NCBI GenBank assembly: GCA_008360955.1
Contig: LUCM01005938.1
Location: 62,001 to 126,000, forward strand
Length of the DNA: 64,000 bases
Reading direction: 5' to 3'
From: Fasciolopsis buskii
Taxonomy: Eukaryota > Platyhelminthes > Trematoda > Plagiorchiida > Fasciolidae
The notes under the pieces are model-generated. The model did not search any database. It saw nothing but the letters and a program-made list of their open reading frames with translations, and was not told the DNA's origin. Position 1 is the first letter of the stretch. Each line of letters opens with the position of its first letter. The position numbers were made by a program, and so were the translations under genes. Shown here one piece after another: positions 61,131-64,000 of the stretch.

Positions 61131-61384
61131 TGCGGCAGTGAACCGGGAACAGTGGCGATCGTGTTGCCACTTTCTACCGAATGAGAATAATTCAATGAGT
61201 GCGTTTTTACAGTTGGACTGTGTTCCTTTTTTTCTGCAGCGGCATCTTGTCTTTTCCCATCTGTGAAAGTCCACTCCGTGTTTCTGTTGGATATTCATGC
61301 TTTTTATAGAAACGTGTCACTGTGGGGAAAGGCAGTGGTCATTGAGGCTTGCTTTGCTGTTTAGCGCTGAACGACGATGATGAG
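61131..61384 (+). repeat. Rep2 copy 3
   Basis: From gcggcagtgaacc through gaacagtggcgatcgtg and ctgcagcggcatcttgtctt to gctgaacgacgatgatgaga. Same orientation as copies 1 and 2. Confidence 0.85.
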
Positions 61385-61682
61385 AGGTGCAGTCTCTTTG
61401 TTAACAGCACACCAAGGAGGCTGATAAAATGGAGTAGTATGACTGGAGTTCTCGCACGGTTCATCTATATTATTTGTTATTAATTTCCATTTGTTTGCCT
61501 CGTGTTGTTGAGTCCTTCGTTAAACGTAGTTGGTGTTTTTAGTCTACAGAGTAATGCGTATGATGTCTGTGCAAGACCTGCACGTAAAATTAATTTTTTT
61601 GACTGGTCTGAAAAGAAATTGAAAGTAATCAAAAAGAAAGACTGCTCCAAAGCTTTGCAGTCTGATATATAAAATAAAACTG

Positions 61683-62300
61683 AAAGGAATTAGATGAGCA
61701 GCAGACCAGACCACCATCCAAAATTGAGGCGATTAGAAAGATAGATTTCCTTAAAAGGTATAAGGCAGCTGGATCCGATTAACTGTCGCCATTTTTCAAG
61801 GATAGTGGATGGGGAAGTGTTAGCATCGGGGTCAAGAAAATTCCCATAACCAATTTGGGAGAGGGAGCAGGTTCTTAAGAACATGTGAATTGGTGATTGC
61901 ACCGATTTGCAAGGAAAATGATAGATCCGCATGTGGAAATCACAGAAGTTAGTTTAATAAGCATTGCATCGTCCGTTGATTACCTAGTGCTCGCGAAAGG
62001 TGTAAGTGTGAGAACCAAGCCGGTTTCCGTCCGGGTCGTGGCTGTACTGAGCAAATTTTCACTTTGCGACAGATGTTAAGACATGAGCACATATTCTTTA
62101 GACCCATGTGGTGTTCGACTCAGTCGACTGTGCAATTCTTTGGCGCTGTCTCTCACTGAAGGATGTACCAGAGAAAAATAATTTCATTCACTCAATCTTT
62201 GTATGCCAACAACCGAAGCCGTGTGGAGACTTAAGTAGATTGACCTACGTGCGGGATAAACAGGAAGGTCAGGAGAAAAGAAACCACTGAAACGAATTAA
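61683..62300 (+). pseudogene. RTE-like reverse transcriptase N-terminal fragment, second subfamily
   Basis: The + strand reads PPSKIEAIRKIDFLKRYKAA, then GSD-stop-LSPFFKDS, then (another frame, about 62.01-62.07 kb) NQAGFRPGRGCTEQIFTLRQ, and VFDSVDCAILWRCL near 62.12 kb. These are the successive motifs before and at the first catalytic Asp of RTE reverse transcriptases. The right half, including YADD, is absent. Sequence differs clearly from the other RTE fragments in the intron, so it is a separate insertion and probably another subfamily. Confidence 0.7.
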
Positions 62301-62701
62301 GTGATGGAAACCAAAGTGAAACCAAAATAAGCGCATGGCAAGAGGTAACAGTCAGTTTACTGAATGTTGAACTGATTTAACTCCACTCGGATTGTACACT
62401 TGTAGAACGGTTCGCCCAGGTGTGCGTGGCTCCCTGACTGATGTCTAAAAGTAACAGTTGCTATAGCTTTTCGACATTTTGGATGTTGCATGGGATGAAT
62501 CAGCCGAAAAGCGAGTGACAGACCACCATGAATTGTAGTCGATTAGTGACTGGATTACAGTCCAACGGTAGGAAAGAAAGGCTTGAAAGCGCCTGACGCA
62601 ATGGTGAGTAGCGTAAAAGTTTGAGGCGTTGAAAGTACAAATATATATTATATTTCCTAAATACCATGCTTTATTTGTCACAATGTGTCCGTGATTTTCA
62701 G

Positions 62702-62937
62702 GGATGACTCGGGATGATTTGTTTAACACGAACGCCTCTATTGTGGCTCAGCTAACTCATGCATGTGCGCTTCACTGTCCAAAGGCTATGATCTGCATCA
62801 TAACAAATCCGGTAAACAGCACAGTTCCGATTGCTGCAGAAATGTTGAAGAAGAACGGTGTTTATGATCCACATAGACTTTTCGGTGTGACAACACTAGA
62901 TGTTGTCCGCTCCAATACTTTTATTGCAGAAGCCAAA
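62702..62937 (+). CDS. MDH2: Mitochondrial malate dehydrogenase, exon 3 (active-site region)
   Basis: The exon completes Gly108 and runs 78 further codons to Lys186, ending at a GTAAGT donor in phase 0. It opens with [10 protein letters not shown], whose Arg111 is the second substrate-binding arginine, and continues through [14 protein letters not shown], whose Asn residues contact substrate and cofactor. It reaches [14 protein letters not shown], which carries Asp174 of the His-Asp relay and Arg177. The catalytic histidine of the GGHSG loop and the C-terminal half (roughly 150 residues by family length) are not in the window and must lie downstream. Exons 1-3 together give exactly 186 codons. 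The three-exon joining is inferred from splice consensus and continuous homology. Confidence 0.95.
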
Positions 62938-64000
62938 GTAAGTAAACCTGTCGAATTTTTATCATTTCGGTCGCGGTATTTGCTAGTAATACCGCGCCGC
63001 TACTCAGATTTCACTGGAGGAAAGTATTCTTCGCCGGCCACTAAACTGCTTTGTGGTAGGAAATTCTAGTTAGTTCGCTTTTAGCGGTGTTCGACCTCGT
63101 TATAAGCCGATTTAGATAACATGTAGCAGATTACTAGTAACAATAATAATCTTATTTGGTTTTTATTTGTTGTAATATAAATATACATTTTCAACAAGGC
63201 GGACGTAGACATTGAAGGACTGCCAAGTGGGGAACTAATCAGCTAAGGGAGGAGTCTATTTCGTAGCCCCTACGATCAAACTCCGCAATATTAGCTGTTT
63301 GGCCACCTGTTTTGTGTCCACTGGGTTGCGTACCTCTCATCATGACTGGTGGTAGTCGGAAGAACCTGGGCTTTGTCACCGCCGGAGTCAGGTTTGAATC
63401 CCATTTCCTCTGGTCATTTTGATAATAGACGGCGATTCGTGGTTGACCGACTCGTTGCCACGCATTAACTACTCAAGTTTTTTTTTATCATGGTAGTATG
63501 GCCCTTGGGGAGTTTGGAGAATTTTTCCTTCTACGCCATTCATGCTGCGTGCTCGTAATGAAAATTGATGTACAACCAAGATTTTCTTCAGTGTTTAGCC
63601 AAAGGTTACACACTATATCGGCATCAGAATTTTCCATTTACGCTATAAGCAGTTTCCTAATGAAATAAAGCGGTTGTCTGTGGATTTTGTCTCACTTTTA
63701 ACCACAGATTATGTTGTACCAAAAATGGTAGATTCATTTTGAGGAAACATCATACTATTAAAAAAGGAAAGTGATTAAATATAACTGCGTGAAAGTGTGA
63801 TTTATTATCTGAGAGCCGAGAAAGACGGAAAGCCAGATGAATATCCAGTATGTGAAGACAGAGGTACCGTCTGTATCTTTAGTATGCATGTAGAAGACTG
63901 TTGAAACTAACTTCGAAGAGCAGAAAGCGACGTCAAAAATAGCACAAAGTAGCGCAACAGCGGGCCACATTTTGGTTTAGAGAAGAGTTGTCGGTAAGCC
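62938..64000 (+). other. MDH2: Start of intron 3 of malate dehydrogenase
   Basis: Starts GTAAGT and is not closed within the window. Apart from a SINE-like unit at 63.34-63.48 kb and a T-run at 63478-63487 I see nothing definite. No segment resembling the next malate dehydrogenase exon was found. Confidence 0.7.
63343..63490 (+). repeat. SINE-like tRNA-derived unit in intron 3
   Basis: Box-A-like tggtggtagtcgg (63347) and box-B-like caggtttgaatccc (63389) are at tRNA-like spacing, and a T-run follows at 63478. There is no acceptor stem. It has only partial similarity to the unit at 50.73 kb, chiefly tctggtca after the B box. Confidence 0.5.

Larger units (their letters stand above)
52326..62701 (+). 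other. MDH2: Intron 2 of malate dehydrogenase (10.4 kb, filled with retroelement debris)
   Basis: GTATGT donor and TTTTCAG acceptor; phase 1, splitting a Gly codon. It contains an 805-base assembly gap, RTE-like fragments at about 55.1, 56.3, 59.3, 59.5-60.4 and 61.7-62.3 kb, and three copies of a ~250 bp repeat (54.5, 57.85, 61.13 kb). The remaining stretches (52.33-54.05, 54.66-55.09, 56.52-57.84, 58.1-59.25, 60.4-61.13, 61.4-61.68 and 62.3-62.70 kb) show no feature I can identify. The 101-codon open frame at 54076-54381 has no recognisable domain. Confidence 0.85.

Noticed and set aside
1..64000. CRISPR array, operon or bacterial defence system
   Set aside because: No regular short repeat-spacer pattern and no prokaryotic gene organisation; the spliced gene and retroelements show this is a eukaryotic genome.
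63000..64000. Fourth malate dehydrogenase exon
   Set aside because: No segment encoding the expected GLDxxxVxVPVIGGHSG-like continuation was found; it must be beyond the window.

Overview
This is a eukaryotic window, most likely from a digenean trematode (fluke). It contains one recognisable host gene, the 5' half of a mitochondrial malate dehydrogenase gene, set in a landscape of decayed retrotransposons. Three things point to a fluke: the malate dehydrogenase protein sequence; a gene whose first intron is 34 nt and whose second is over 10 kb (small 5' introns and large downstream introns are known for schistosomes and related flukes); and the mixture of RTE-like, CR1-like, BEL/Pao-like and Gypsy-like retroelements. 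The species cannot be fixed from the sequence alone. Three assembly gaps are present (22999-23023, 36884-36893, 55418-56222), and many indels between repeat copies suggest old copies or an unpolished assembly.

Layout: 1-11.2 kb shows no convincing gene, only a ~105 bp dispersed repeat at 2.99 kb and a hairpin at 1.96 kb. 11.2-12.3 kb holds a broken BEL/Pao gag on the + strand. 15.2-17.05 kb is a short Gypsy-type element bounded by two 229-bp LTR-like direct repeats with a primer-binding-site-like sequence. 18.5-29.1 kb is a cluster of five same-orientation copies (A-E) of an unnamed ~2.7 kb repeat, here called Rep1, with a ~258 bp inverted repeat at 23.03/28.47 kb. 31.8-49 kb carries remains of BEL/Pao protein domains on the - strand in the expected order (gag near 48.9 kb, protease-like near 41.1 kb, reverse transcriptase with YMDD near 33.1 kb, integrase end-like near 32.0 kb). 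They are interrupted by a CR1-like non-LTR element (42.1-46.8 kb, + strand) and by a pair of ~650 bp direct repeats (33.7 and 38.0 kb).

50.7-50.9 kb has a tRNA-derived SINE-like unit just upstream of the malate dehydrogenase gene, whose exons 1-3 (51970-52038, 52073-52325, 62702-62937) join in frame to give 186 codons. Intron 2 (10,376 bp) holds several RTE-type endonuclease and reverse-transcriptase fragments on both strands and three copies of a ~250 bp repeat ending in GATGAT-type runs. The catalytic-histidine half of the enzyme lies beyond the window.

Nothing here looks like a novel operon-like or defence-like system. The items most worth a second look are the Rep1 cluster with its inverted repeat, the nested and collinear BEL remnants, the convergent RTE copies inside the host intron, and the extreme contrast between adjacent intron sizes.
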